DNA of 64,000 bases from Deltaproteobacteria bacterium. Its GTDB lineage: Bacteria; Desulfobacterota; Binatia; UBA9968. The notes beneath the pieces were generated by a model. The model saw only the letters and a program-made list of their open reading frames with translations. It was not told where the DNA came from and did not search any database. The position numbers and the translations under genes were made by a program. Of the stretch, positions 53,539 through 62,473 are shown piece by piece (within the stretch, counting starts at the first letter, position 1; the number at the start of each line of letters is the position of its first letter). Location of the stretch: the NCBI GenBank assembly GCA_016210115.1, contig JACQUW010000004.1, forward strand, positions 41,906-105,905, read 5' to 3'.

Positions 53539-53629
53539 TAGAGGCAACCGCCTCTCGCCCGATATCAGACCCGGGGTAATTGACCTCGCAAGCCCGTTCA
53601 TGCAATAAGGACACGGGGAGGAGTTTGCT

Positions 53630-54406
53630 ATGAAAATTATGTTCCTTAATCACACGTATAAACATGAGGGCGATACCAAGCGAGAAGCCCACATTTTAAA
53701 GCTGCTCAACGGTTACGCGTCGGCGGGAACCACCATCGAGCAACACTACCCGGACGATCTGGGGGGAGGCGCGGTATTCCATCAATTAGAGGAGCGGAAG
53801 GCTCTTTCGGGCCTGCACCATATCGTCGAGACTCCCGCCCTGGTGAAGAAGATCATTGAGGCCGAACGGAACGGCTTCGATGCCGTCGTTCAAAGCAACA
53901 CCTTCGATCCCGGGGTGGAGGCTGCCCGTCTGGCCGTGCGAATTCCGGTCGTCGGCCCCCTGCGCTCGTCATGCCACTTCGCTGCCAGCTTGTGCGATCG
54001 TTTTGGGTTCATCGTACCTTTGGAAACCCATGCTCCTTACGTGGCGCGCCTGATGCAAACTTACGGTATGGAACGATTCGTCACTGACATTAAAGCGGTG
54101 AACGTCTATGAGGCGGACATGTCCAAGCAGCATCAGTCCATCGTGCAACGCGCGATCGGCCTCGCGCGGGAAATGATTGATCGGGGAGCCCAGGCCATCA
54201 TTCCTCTCGGAGGATTGCTTTTCCCTTACGAAGTTGACCCGAAGGAAGTGGAGGATGAGGTCGGAGTTCCGGTGATCAATACCAAGGCCGTTGCGATTCG
54301 TTTTGCGGAACTGATGGTTATCAGCAAGACCAGCCATAGTCTGAAGTCTTATCCGTGGTCGGGAACTTTCAAACCGGAGGATGTGTCTCGGAAGACAGCA
54401 GGCTGA
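53630..54406 (+). CDS. Asp/Glu/hydantoin-racemase-fold protein lacking the usual catalytic cysteines
   Basis: 258 residues with the two-domain racemase pattern: MKIMFLNHTYKHEGDTK, FDAVVQSNTFDPGVEAARLA, VVGPLRSSCHFAASLCDRFG and QAIIPLGGLLFPYEVDPKEV. In active family members the first domain carries a Cys near the DPG motif and the second a Cys in a GC pair. Here the first reads SNTFDPG and the second LGGLLFP. The remaining cysteines (SSCHF, SLCDRF) are not at those places. It may be an isomerase or lyase with other chemistry, or a binding protein. Confidence 0.75.
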   Translation: MKIMFLNHTYKHEGDTKREAHILKLLNGYASAGTTIEQHYPDDLGGGAVFHQLEERKALSGLHHIVETPALVKKIIEAERNGFDAVVQSNTFDPGVEAARLAVRIPVVGPLRSSCHFAASLCDRFGFIVPLETHAPYVARLMQTYGMERFVTDIKAVNVYEADMSKQHQSIVQRAIGLAREMIDRGAQAIIPLGGLLFPYEVDPKEVEDEVGVPVINTKAVAIRFAELMVISKTSHSLKSYPWSGTFKPEDVSRKTAG

Positions 54407-54543
54407 TCAGACCAGTTTGACCGCCCGGATCCCAGCCCAAATCAAGGTCTCAGCGAAGGCATTCGTCCGAGTTCAAGTCTGCCAACGCGCATCTTGACAA
54501 CAGTGCAGGCCTGGCATACTCAAATCACGAGGAGAATCGTTTG

Positions 54544-55545
54544 ATGAGGCTTTCTTTTCCAAATAAGGCCCGTAGTCCTTGTAACCTTTCCATGTGCTTG
54601 CTCATCACAGGCGCGCTCACAATACTGCAGCTTGCATCAGCGCTGGCGCCGAATCGTTTACTCGCCGAGCGCGTCATTGTGGGGATGAGCACTGTAGGGC
54701 TGTATGAATTTCCCACCGAAGTGGCTCGAAGAAAGGGGTTTTACGAAGAGGAAGGCCTGGAAGTCCAAAAGGTGTCAATGAAGCCTGATCTGATCATTAA
54801 GGCCGCCGTGGCCGGCGATATTGACTACAGCATGGTTTGGGGCGCCACGCTCCGAGCCGCAGTAGCCGGCATGCCCGTGCGGGTGGTTATAGGAATGTAT
54901 GGCAAGCCCCTGCACATGCTGATTTCAAGGCCGGAGATCAAGAGGGTTGAAGATCTGAAAGGAAAAAAAATTGCGATCAGCTCTTTTGGCTCCACACCCG
55001 ATGTCCTGCTCAGGGCCGCTCTCAAACATTACGGTCTGAACCCCGAAAAAGACGTTCAAATCTTATCGGTCGGAGGATCGAGCACTCGCCTGGCGGCTAT
55101 CGCAGCGGGGGCAGTAGAAGCTACCCCGTTGGACCTGGCTTATGTCGGGAAAGCCGAGCGCCTGGGGCTAAAGACTCTGGCCTATCTGGGCGACGTATTG
55201 TCGTTGCCTCTTTCCGGGATTGGAGCTTCGCAAAAAAAAATCCGGGACAATCCGAATCAGATCCGGCGCCTGGTTCGAGGAACTCTTAGAGGCATGCAAT
55301 TCATCCGGGATAACCGGAACGAAGCCGTCAAAATGATGGTCGCCTACCTGAAACTAACGGATGAAGACGCCAGAAAGATCTTCGAATTTACGATCCGTTC
55401 TCTCAGTGTGAACGGCCAGTTCCCTGACGAGACTCTCCGGGCCGACATTGACCTGGCTAAACAGGCCCTGAAAATCGATAAAGAAGTTCCACTTTCGCAA
55501 GTCGTAGATTGGAGTTTTGTTCGCGAGGCGAAACAAACCCGGTAG
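54544..55545 (+). CDS. ABC transporter substrate-binding protein, NMT1/SsuA type
   Basis: 333 residues from the ATG at 54544. A signal region (LSMCLLITGALTILQLASAL) precedes the NMT1-type fold: VGMSTVGLYEFPTEVARRKG, FYEEEGLEVQKVSMKPD, VWGATLRAAVAGMPVRVVIG, KRVEDLKGKKIAISSFGSTP. It captures an aromatic, sulfonate or pyrimidine-like compound in the periplasm. No permease or ATPase gene is adjacent, which is common for multiplied NMT1-type receptors. It lies 135 bases behind the racemase-fold gene. Confidence 0.88.
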   Translation: MRLSFPNKARSPCNLSMCLLITGALTILQLASALAPNRLLAERVIVGMSTVGLYEFPTEVARRKGFYEEEGLEVQKVSMKPDLIIKAAVAGDIDYSMVWGATLRAAVAGMPVRVVIGMYGKPLHMLISRPEIKRVEDLKGKKIAISSFGSTPDVLLRAALKHYGLNPEKDVQILSVGGSSTRLAAIAAGAVEATPLDLAYVGKAERLGLKTLAYLGDVLSLPLSGIGASQKKIRDNPNQIRRLVRGTLRGMQFIRDNRNEAVKMMVAYLKLTDEDARKIFEFTIRSLSVNGQFPDETLRADIDLAKQALKIDKEVPLSQVVDWSFVREAKQTR

Positions 55546-55553
55546 TACAGAGA

Positions 55554-55588
55554 GGGGACAGTTCCCATAAAGAAATGGGACTGTCCCC
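55554..55588. terminator. GGGGACAGT...ACTGTCCCC hairpin
   Basis: Arms GGGGACAGTTCCCAT and ATGGGACTGTCCCC around a six-base loop, just after the binding-protein stop at 55545. It has no clear T tract, so it may be a dispersed hairpin repeat of the GGGACAGTCCC type as well as, or instead of, a terminator. Confidence 0.55.
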
Positions 55589-55687
55589 CCTACGGGCTTC
55601 CCGAATTCATCATCAGTTTTGTCTCAAGGATAGGAAACGGCTCCAGTTTAATTTCTTAGATTTCGGAAGAGCAGTAGTAGTTTCTCT

Positions 55688-56419
55688 CTATTCCACAGCG
55701 ATGCGCGCGTTCTCAAGAACCACGGCGTACTTGTAACCAGAACCGAAATCTTTATCCGTAGCCAGCACTCCTCTGGCCACAACGGTGTCGCCGACCTTGC
55801 TTTCGCCGTCTGTCGTAACGGTGAGATCGTTCGTGCCTTCAGCGCCCGTACCGTCTCTCAGGTGAATCCAATTCTTTCCCAGGATGCCAGAGTTGTACTT
55901 GACCACCTTTCCACGCACAGCAACCTCTTTGCCGGAAAGGTTGGTCTTTTCATTGTGGACCTCCGCCACGGTCTTTCCTCCCTTGAGCTTTGCAATACCT
56001 GAGAGGTCGATCGGGGCGGCAGCAGCCCTGTTGTCACTGGCCGTTATCTGCGGATGTCCTGCTGGAAGTTGGCTGCCGGCGTCCTTGGAACCGGCTCCTG
56101 GAATGCTTCCGGCGAAATAAACCACATTAAACGTCCTCCCGAGGCTCTCACTACGATAGTTCTTCATTGGCATATTCGTTGGAACTACTACGTGATCGCC
56201 GACTTTGACCTGAAAAGCGGGCGCCGCCGCCCAGACTTTCTCGGTGCCGGTATCGACATGGACGTAGGTATAATTACCCGCATTGATGTACTCGACGACC
56301 GTGCCGGCCTTCTGTTCCGTCTCTTGCCCGGCCGCTACGGCAGCTTTCCGCATCTCACTTTTGCAGCCGGTTCCCATAATAACGAGAGCCACCGATATGA
56401 CATACAGAATTGTTTTCAC
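55688..56419 (-). CDS. Exported lipoprotein with OB-fold-like nucleic-acid/metal-binding region
   Basis: 243 residues from a GTG at 56419 with AAGGAG upstream. The signal (KTILYVISVALVIMGTGC) ends in a lipid-anchor Cys. The mature part has TVVEYINAGNYTYVHVDTGT, EKVWAAAPAFQVKVGDHVVV, then KTNLSGKEVAVRGKVVKYNS, GKNWIHLRDGTG and GDTVVARGVLATDKDFGSGY. Both halves resemble OB-fold domains found in NrfJ-like and DUF4920-like exported proteins. Function unknown. Confidence 0.65.
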   Translation of the reverse strand: MKTILYVISVALVIMGTGCKSEMRKAAVAAGQETEQKAGTVVEYINAGNYTYVHVDTGTEKVWAAAPAFQVKVGDHVVVPTNMPMKNYRSESLGRTFNVVYFAGSIPGAGSKDAGSQLPAGHPQITASDNRAAAAPIDLSGIAKLKGGKTVAEVHNEKTNLSGKEVAVRGKVVKYNSGILGKNWIHLRDGTGAEGTNDLTVTTDGESKVGDTVVARGVLATDKDFGSGYKYAVVLENARIAVE

Positions 56420-56515
56420 AAATACTCCTTCGATTTCGTTATCTACTACACCTTCAAGCATATATGCGTGTTTCTGGTGACGCAAATCGTATGCCAGCCA
56501 GCATGCCGTCTGAAC

Positions 56516-57463
56516 CTACACAGCGGCCAGGGGTACGAGCCTATCGATCTCTGCTAGCTCTTCCACTGAAAATTTCCAATTGACCGCCGCGACATTGGCG
56601 CGGACTTGCTCGGGCGTCGTGGCACCCGCAATAACCGAGGCAACGCTGGGTTGCGCGGCCAGCCACGACATTGCCAATTCAAGGATGGTTCGGTTACGTG
56701 CCTTCGCAAAATTTTCCAAGGCCTTGACCTTCGCAAAATTCTCCTCCGTCGCCTGACTCCGGAAATACTCCATCGCGGCCAGGCGTGTCCCGCTCGGAAA
56801 CGGCTCTCCCCATCGGTATTTTCCGGTGAGCAGCCCACTGGCCAGAGGGTAGTAGGGCAGTTGCGCTAGACCAAATCGTTCACAGACAGGGATTACGTCG
56901 TTTTCAACTTGCCGGTTTAGCAAACTCCACTCGTTTTGAGCCGTGAGGAAGCCGGCCCAATGACGCTCTTGCGCACGGCTCGCCGCTTCTGCAATCTCGC
57001 TGCTCGAGAAATTCGAGCAACCCGCGGCGCGTACTTTGCCCTGGCGCACCAGATCCTCCAAAGCCAGAAGAGTCTCTTCGATCGGTGTCGCCGGATCGGG
57101 GTAGTGCATTTGATAGAGGTCAATCCAATCAGTCCGCAATTGCCTGAGACTACTTTCAATACAAGCAGCAATGTAGGCGCGCGTTCCCCAACGCTCGCCG
57201 CTCCTTCGCTTGCGGGCGGCTGATCCGAATTTAGTTGCCAGCACAACTTGTTTGCGGCGCGCGCCCAAAATCTGACCGATAAACTCCTCGGATAGGCCGT
57301 TGCCATAGACATCCGCCGTATCTAAAAAAGTCACACCGGCATCCAAGGCTGCGTCGATGACCGCGCGGGTTTCCGCCAGACCTATCCTCATACCAAAATT
57401 GTTACAACCGAGCCCTACGAGACTCGCTTCGAGCCCCGATGTACCGAGCGAGCGCTTCTCCAC
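56516..57463 (-). CDS. Aldo/keto reductase
   Basis: 315 residues from a GTG at 57463 after AAGGAG. The (beta/alpha)8 barrel residues are complete: GLGCNNFG, TFLDTADVYGNGLSEEFIG with Asp and Tyr of the tetrad, VVLATKFG (Lys), and DLYQMHYPDPATPIEETL (His). GCSNFSSSEI and the C-terminal VIAGATTPEQVRANVAAVNW bind NADPH. It reduces aldehydes or ketones; the substrate is unknown. The gene is isolated between unrelated neighbours. Confidence 0.93.
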   Translation of the reverse strand: MEKRSLGTSGLEASLVGLGCNNFGMRIGLAETRAVIDAALDAGVTFLDTADVYGNGLSEEFIGQILGARRKQVVLATKFGSAARKRRSGERWGTRAYIAACIESSLRQLRTDWIDLYQMHYPDPATPIEETLLALEDLVRQGKVRAAGCSNFSSSEIAEAASRAQERHWAGFLTAQNEWSLLNRQVENDVIPVCERFGLAQLPYYPLASGLLTGKYRWGEPFPSGTRLAAMEYFRSQATEENFAKVKALENFAKARNRTILELAMSWLAAQPSVASVIAGATTPEQVRANVAAVNWKFSVEELAEIDRLVPLAAV

Positions 57464-57723
57464 AATCAGCTTCTCCTTTTCCACTTTGTGGGCCACAATT
57501 TTTCTTGACCCACAGCGATTGACATTCCCTTCCGCCTTAGCCCAAAATGTCAAAAGTCAATGCCAATTTCAAACTAATCTCAACCTCAGATTTGAGCACG
57601 TCACAGTGACCGCAGGTTGACAGGAGTTCCTCCGTTGGATACTTTCTTTTACCAACCCATGACGAGGCCAAGTCCTTGCTAGTAACCTCGGCGGGGACTG
57701 CGGTTAAGCCTGTATTAAAGTGA

Positions 57724-57993
57724 ATGTCAATCGACAAGGATCTTTTAAAACAGGCAATAGAGAATCCGTCTGGAATCCGATTTGAGAACGCATGCAAGTT
57801 GGCTACGCAAATGGGTTGGATTGAGGAACGGACCAGGGGCAGCCACGTGATATTCCGTCACCCCAGAGCCAATCTGATCCGAAGCAACTTTCCCCGTCCC
57901 TTAAATCTCCAACGGGGCAGTAGTGGAAAAGCAAAGGCGTACCAGGTCTTGCAGATGTTAGAAATGGCCAGAGAATTGGGGATAATCAGTTAG
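57724..57993 (+). CDS. hicA: HicA-family mRNA interferase toxin
   Basis: 89 residues. The double-stranded-RNA-binding-like fold of HicA is recognisable from LATQMGWIEERTRGSHVIFR with the catalytic-type His of GSHVIF, followed by HPRANLIRSNFPRPLN and a C-terminal helix QVLQMLEMARELGI. It cleaves mRNA when free of its antitoxin. The HicB gene follows 30 bases downstream, the usual toxin-first order. Confidence 0.8.
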   Translation: MSIDKDLLKQAIENPSGIRFENACKLATQMGWIEERTRGSHVIFRHPRANLIRSNFPRPLNLQRGSSGKAKAYQVLQMLEMARELGIIS

Positions 57994-58023
57994 CGCCTTT
58001 CACGGCATGGAGGTTTCGCCTTT

Positions 58024-58416
58024 ATGAAACCAAGTGGCGAATTCCCGCGATATAGTTACTATATTACCTGGTCCCAGGAGGACAAGGAGTTTGTGGCATC
58101 CTTTATAGAGCTGCCTGGGTTGTCTGGTCTTGGCGCTACTATTGCGGAAGCGATTCGTGAACTCAAGGAAGCTCTCTTCGGCTGGATGGAAACCGCACAG
58201 GAACAGGGCTTCGAGGTCCCAGAACCGATCCAAAAGGACGCGCCGTACCCACTCGTTGTGGTCGATCGGACACTTATGGGCAAAGACCCGATTGTCGCGG
58301 ATCTCGGAAACATCCTCCCCGAAGAAATAGGCACTGAAACAAAAACTGCTGAAACTATTAACTCCCAGGGACTACCAACGGTCAGCAATATCAACGCTGC
58401 CAAAGACGCCGCATAG
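58024..58416 (+). CDS. hicB: HicB-family antitoxin
   Basis: 130 residues. YSYYITWSQEDKEFVASFIE, LPGLSGLGATIAEAIRELKE and ALFGWMETAQEQGFEVPEP are the standard HicB partial-RNase-H fold. The C-terminal part (TKTAETINSQGLPTVSNINA) lacks a clear helix-turn-helix and may bind DNA weakly or not at all. It pairs with HicA at 57724. Confidence 0.88.
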   Translation: MKPSGEFPRYSYYITWSQEDKEFVASFIELPGLSGLGATIAEAIRELKEALFGWMETAQEQGFEVPEPIQKDAPYPLVVVDRTLMGKDPIVADLGNILPEEIGTETKTAETINSQGLPTVSNINAAKDAA

Positions 58417-58435
58417 CCAGCAATAGTGCACGCCC

Positions 58436-58843
58436 ATGCCAAAGACTCTCCTCGCAGTCCTCTGCGATGATGTAAGGATAGAACAGGGAAACAAGTTCAG
58501 CCTCATGGGATTGTTCAATCAGTTTCAGGTCAGGGACTTCACACAACCGTTGCCTCCTTTTCATATCTTTGCCCAAATCAGCTTTGAACAAGAAGGCGAC
58601 TACCCACTTGAAATTGAGCTCCGCACGATCGAAGGGGAAAAGATTCTACAGCTAAAAGCTTTAGCTCAGGCAAGAGGCGTCGATGAAGTGAGAAACGCTC
58701 CCGTAGGGACAATAATTTTTAAAATTGGCAATCTTAAGATTCCCAGGCCAGGGCAGTATGAGTTTGCCCTTATCTGCAACGACCAGGTTTTGCAGACTGT
58801 CCCCTTCCGAGCACTGGTTCCCAAGCAACCCTTTGTTCAATAA
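58436..58843 (+). CDS. DUF6941-type protein
   Basis: 135 residues, MPKTLLAVLCDDVRIEQGNK, FSLMGLFNQFQVRDFTQPLP. It is predicted beta-rich and soluble. The opening CDDVR and GLFNQF pattern is that of the DUF6941 family, whose function is unknown. It starts 19 bases after hicB and may share its transcript. Confidence 0.7.
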   Translation: MPKTLLAVLCDDVRIEQGNKFSLMGLFNQFQVRDFTQPLPPFHIFAQISFEQEGDYPLEIELRTIEGEKILQLKALAQARGVDEVRNAPVGTIIFKIGNLKIPRPGQYEFALICNDQVLQTVPFRALVPKQPFVQ

Positions 58844-59540
58844 TCGCCACCAGCACGCCCGCACCCACCACGGGTCCCATGAAAAAAAGATCCTGCTGTA
58901 AAGCACCTCAAAAGCTACAAGCCTGGCATGTTTGCGCAATTGCGCAAATACGGAAATAACCACGCCGGGCCACGTTCCAGCGCCGTGGAATCGCGTCTTA
59001 CTCATGATCCGTGTCAGGCTGAGAGACAGAAAAACGTGGAATCGGGATTTTGGAGTTACGAGCGGGGACTGTCATTGCCAATTCCAGCCAGGCAAGCGCG
59101 CCGCGCAGAAGGATTGAGAGATTTTGGCGGAGAGGGAGAGGACAGTTTCGGGGGCGCCGAAAGGCTTTTTCGCATAGACGATCCAGTTCTTTTGGCGTAG
59201 TCCTTTGAGTGTTTCGCTCGTGGTTTTGATTTTTTCCTAAGTTGCAAGCCCTTGTTAGAAGAGCGAGGGAACTGAAAAACAGTTCTTCGACGAGTACGGC
59301 TTTTCCGTTCAATACGTTGTTGCGCTCAAAGAGGGGCAGACATAACGTTGACATTAGGCTCCCTTGTCGGGTACCCTACGCCCAATTAAGGTAATCCACG
59401 GGCTAACCGGTTTTCTTTGACACAACTGGCGGCTTAACGCTGCGCTGGTGAGTGGGTCGGGGGAGTGATTTCTGGCTTTTCGCTGTCTGAATGTGAAAAG
59501 GAAGTTTCTACCATTTAAATATGGATGGAGGGAACGAACT
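58844..59540. other. Gap upstream of the second iron-type binding protein
   Basis: About 700 bases. Frames on both strands are short and random. The only clear element is an 18-base palindrome at 58931. The promoter of the next gene is presumably in the last 150 bases. Confidence 0.4.
58931..58948. promoter_or_regulatory. Perfect 18-base palindrome TTTGCGCAATTGCGCAAA
   Basis: The sequence equals its own reverse complement over all 18 bases. It lies about 90 bases behind the DUF6941 gene and 600 before the next one. It could be an operator or a small cruciform or terminator stem. Confidence 0.55.
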
Positions 59541-60542
59541 ATGGAACGACGGCTCTTGTTGATTCTAGTGGCACTGTTCGGTTCCCACGGAATACTGGCG
59601 GGAGCAGATAGCGCCGTTGTGGAAGGTGCCAGGCGTGAGGGGAAGGTGGTTTTCTATACAGTCGTGGCGGAATCCCAACAGATCTGCCAGGAATTCGAGA
59701 AAATCTATCCGTTTATTAAAGCTGAAGTTGTCAGGGCTACTGCCTATCCCTTGCTGAACCGAATTCTCAATGAGGCGCGGGCAGGTGTTTACAACTATGA
59801 CGTCGTCCTACAGACTACTTTCCCTATGAGTCTTCTTATCCAGAGGGGACTCGTTCAGCCTTATCAGTCGGCAGAAAGAAAAGGTTACGCCGATGGTTGG
59901 AAAGACAAGGAAGGATACTGGACCTATGTGGACGAGGTTTATCTCGTCGTCGGCTACAATACAAAACAGGTCTCTAGTGCCGAAGCGCCAAGAAACTGGG
60001 AAGACTTGCTCCGCCCCCAGTGGCGCGGCAAGATTGGTTTGGACCCTGACAACCATGTGATCTATGGCGGTCTCGAGCAGAAGTGGGGGAAAGAGAAGGC
60101 CGTGGACTACTTGCGTAGGTTATCTCAGCAGCAGATCAACTTTCGGAAGGGAAACACGCTTGTGGCGCAGCTAGTCGTGGCGGGAGAGTATCCGCTCGGG
60201 TTCATCTACGCGCATAGGGCGGAGTATTTTAAATCTCAGGGAGCTTCGGTTGACTGGGTGTCGACGTTGAATCCAATTATTAGTATAGGCGATCCCGTGG
60301 CGCTTGCGGCCAAGCCAAAGCATCCTAACGCCGCAAAGCTGTTGATTGACTTCTTGCTTTCACGCGAAGCCCAGAGGCATTTGCAGAAACTGAACCGCAC
60401 TCCTTCCAGATCAGACCTGGAACCAATTTCACCAAAGCTGAATCCAAAAAATCTCCATCTCCTGCCGATATCTCCTTCGTCGGCAGACCGCGAGCCAGAA
60501 TGGAGAACACAGTTCAGGTCCATTTTTGACCTGAAGGGATAG
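59541..60542 (+). CDS. ABC transporter extracellular solute-binding protein (iron-type)
   Basis: 333 residues from the ATG at 59541 after GGAGGG. The signal peptide is RRLLLILVALFGSHGILAGA. The mature protein reads VVEGARREGKVVFYTVVAES, NYDVVLQTTFPMSLLIQRGL, WRGKIGLDPDNHVIYGGLEQ and HPNAAKLLIDFLLSREAQRH, the family-1 iron/polyamine pattern also seen at 513. No permease or ATPase genes follow. The substrate is unknown. Confidence 0.87.
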   Translation: MERRLLLILVALFGSHGILAGADSAVVEGARREGKVVFYTVVAESQQICQEFEKIYPFIKAEVVRATAYPLLNRILNEARAGVYNYDVVLQTTFPMSLLIQRGLVQPYQSAERKGYADGWKDKEGYWTYVDEVYLVVGYNTKQVSSAEAPRNWEDLLRPQWRGKIGLDPDNHVIYGGLEQKWGKEKAVDYLRRLSQQQINFRKGNTLVAQLVVAGEYPLGFIYAHRAEYFKSQGASVDWVSTLNPIISIGDPVALAAKPKHPNAAKLLIDFLLSREAQRHLQKLNRTPSRSDLEPISPKLNPKNLHLLPISPSSADREPEWRTQFRSIFDLKG

Positions 60543-60610
60543 ATCAAACGATGTCGCGCCAGGTTAATGATGCCGAAATAACTGTTTTCTAGTACCGAGC
60601 GGGCCTTAGA

Positions 60611-61246
60611 TTACGTGTACTTGCTATCGTCGCGCTCCCCGATAATCCGGCCTGCAGAGAAGTACAAGCCTTTGCCGGCTCCGACCCCGTAGTAGTAAAT
60701 GGGGTTAATCGCTGCGACCTTCTCGTCCGCCTTCTTCGACAGGACGGATTCCTCGGCAACCACGGCCAGCACATTGCCATATACGGCCTCGCTATGGCCG
60801 CCGTAGTCATCGATTTTCATCAACTTGCACTCGTAGTGCACCTTGCACTCTCCGACGGAGGGCGATCTTACGACTTGTGAGGGCGTGGGTGTTAAATCGT
60901 AGGCTTTGAACTTGTCGAATCCCGGGGGCTTCTCAAGCGCTGTGAGGTTGATTTTCTCGATGTGCTCTTCAGAAGGGATGTTCACGACGAAATCCTTGGT
61001 CGCGGTAATGTTCTGGTAGGTCTTCTTCGTGCCCTTGCCTCGGACAATTGGACCTGTGTGGCCGCCGATACCGATAACGATAACCTGAGGCCAGTTGGCG
61101 AGGTAACTATAGAACTGGTTCAGTGAAAACGGAGCGAGATCAGCCACGCCATCCTTGCTCAAACTGGAAACCCAGACTACGGGCGAAGGAGGCCAGAGCA
61201 TGTGAGCCTCATAGGTATCTTTCTGGGCTATCCGGATTTTTGCCAT
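60611..61246 (-). CDS. Flavin-reductase-like FMN-binding split-barrel protein
   Basis: 211 residues. LWPPSPVVWVSSLSKDGVAD, LAPFSLNQFYSYLANWPQVI and TATKDFVVNIPSEEHIEKIN are the FMN-binding split-barrel signature of flavin reductases that serve two-component monooxygenases or decarboxylases. It likely supplies reduced flavin. Two cupin genes precede it on the same strand, a common arrangement in aromatic-compound breakdown. Confidence 0.88.
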   Translation of the reverse strand: MAKIRIAQKDTYEAHMLWPPSPVVWVSSLSKDGVADLAPFSLNQFYSYLANWPQVIVIGIGGHTGPIVRGKGTKKTYQNITATKDFVVNIPSEEHIEKINLTALEKPPGFDKFKAYDLTPTPSQVVRSPSVGECKVHYECKLMKIDDYGGHSEAVYGNVLAVVAEESVLSKKADEKVAAINPIYYYGVGAGKGLYFSAGRIIGERDDSKYT

Positions 61247-61393
61247 GGGAATATCCCTTTCTTGCTACGTGACATTATTGCAAAATCAGGTGTCCAAATA
61301 AATTTTAGGATAACGGAGCGACACCAGAAGAATGGCTCGATGCTCCTGGCTGCTATTACGAGATGTTTCTCCCTCAGCGTTGCTCAGCCTCCT

Positions 61394-61900
61394 CTACTCT
61401 TGGTCTTGAACGTATTCAGGAGCTGGTACTAAAATTTCCCACCCCGATCCACGATCCACCGACAATGAATCGACTGTATTCGGTTCGCAGCAGATAAGTC
61501 GAGCGGTTTCGTCGGCATCATCATTGAAATGCTGCACTGTGACACCCGGCGTCCGGATAGGTATTTGAACCACATCACCGGCTTCCCATGAGTAACTGAC
61601 TCCGTCAATCATGGAGTAGCCGCGTCCCTTCCACACATGGATCACCATTCCACCCTGGGTCTTGTAAAGAGCGCCTTTGCTGCCGGGCGGGATCTCCTGC
61701 ACATAGAGAATCATTGCCTTGTGGGATGTGTCATCGATCCTTGGATGCATGTACCATCTCATTGTGCCTAACGGATTGAGCTCGAGCGGCAAACTCTTAC
61801 CTCGGACGACAACTCGCTTGTTTTTCGCTTGCTTCCGTTGCTGATCCCGAATTTCCATAAGCTCATCGAATAGGTTCCGATCTTTTTGCGCATTACTCAT
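61394..61900 (-). CDS. Cupin-domain protein with degenerate metal site
   Basis: 168 residues. The cupin barrel is clear (YVQEIPPGSKGALYKTQGGM, VIHVWKGRGYSMIDGVSYSW, EAGDVVQIPI, VQHFNDDADETARLICCEP), but the first metal-binding motif (normally H-x-H) reads ALYKTQGG and holds no His. Only one His remains in the second motif. The neighbouring cupin at 61925 keeps its histidines. The second paralogue may have a structural or regulatory role in a hetero-oligomer. Confidence 0.78.
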   Translation of the reverse strand: MSNAQKDRNLFDELMEIRDQQRKQAKNKRVVVRGKSLPLELNPLGTMRWYMHPRIDDTSHKAMILYVQEIPPGSKGALYKTQGGMVIHVWKGRGYSMIDGVSYSWEAGDVVQIPIRTPGVTVQHFNDDADETARLICCEPNTVDSLSVDRGSGWEILVPAPEYVQDQE

Positions 61901-61924
61901 CAGATATGACCTCCCGGCAAAATT

Positions 61925-62473
61925 TTACTTAATGTCCGGATGCTCACCCCTCATGACTTCCTCATACAAAGGACACGCATCCATCTGGGTGATTTCGCAC
62001 CCTGCGTGATTGAAAAACGGCCAATAGATAAATGCAATCCACTTCACCATCTCTCCAGGGTTAGCGAAGTGTTGGTGCTCAACCCTGTCTGGTTTCAACG
62101 GCAGTACCACAAGATCGCCCGCCTCCCAGTCAAACCGCTCGCCATCCAGAACGCTGTATCCAGAACCTTCCAGAATGAAAATCACCAAGCCACCCTGGTG
62201 ACGATGCTTGCCCGAGCGGCCTGTGAACTTGGCCAAAAATACTTCCCAGTCCTGAAGCACCGTATCGGCCAATTCCGGCTCGCATGGAGACAAATAACGC
62301 CTTGAAACATTCTGCTTGTGAACATCGTATGGCCGCTCTTTTCCGCGGACAACGACCGCGCCCTCAGTTTGTCTTCTGATCCACCGTTCGGCATAGTGAT
62401 AATTTTCTGGATCATAGATTCGCATGTTCTCGGAGAGTTCAGATTCTTTACGCTCTGCGCGCTCTCTTTCCAT
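61925..62473 (-). CDS. Cupin-domain protein with intact metal-binding histidines
   Basis: 182 residues from the ATG at 62473 (AAAGGAG upstream). The barrel carries SGKHRHQGGLVIFILEGSGY in the first motif (His-x-His) and RVEHQHFANPGEMV in the second, the usual metal-ligand set. WIRRQTEGAVVVRGKERPYD precedes it. It may be a dioxygenase-like or isomerase-type enzyme acting on an aromatic or keto acid. It is first in a cluster with the paralogous cupin and the flavin reductase. Confidence 0.8.
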   Translation of the reverse strand: MERERAERKESELSENMRIYDPENYHYAERWIRRQTEGAVVVRGKERPYDVHKQNVSRRYLSPCEPELADTVLQDWEVFLAKFTGRSGKHRHQGGLVIFILEGSGYSVLDGERFDWEAGDLVVLPLKPDRVEHQHFANPGEMVKWIAFIYWPFFNHAGCEITQMDACPLYEEVMRGEHPDIK

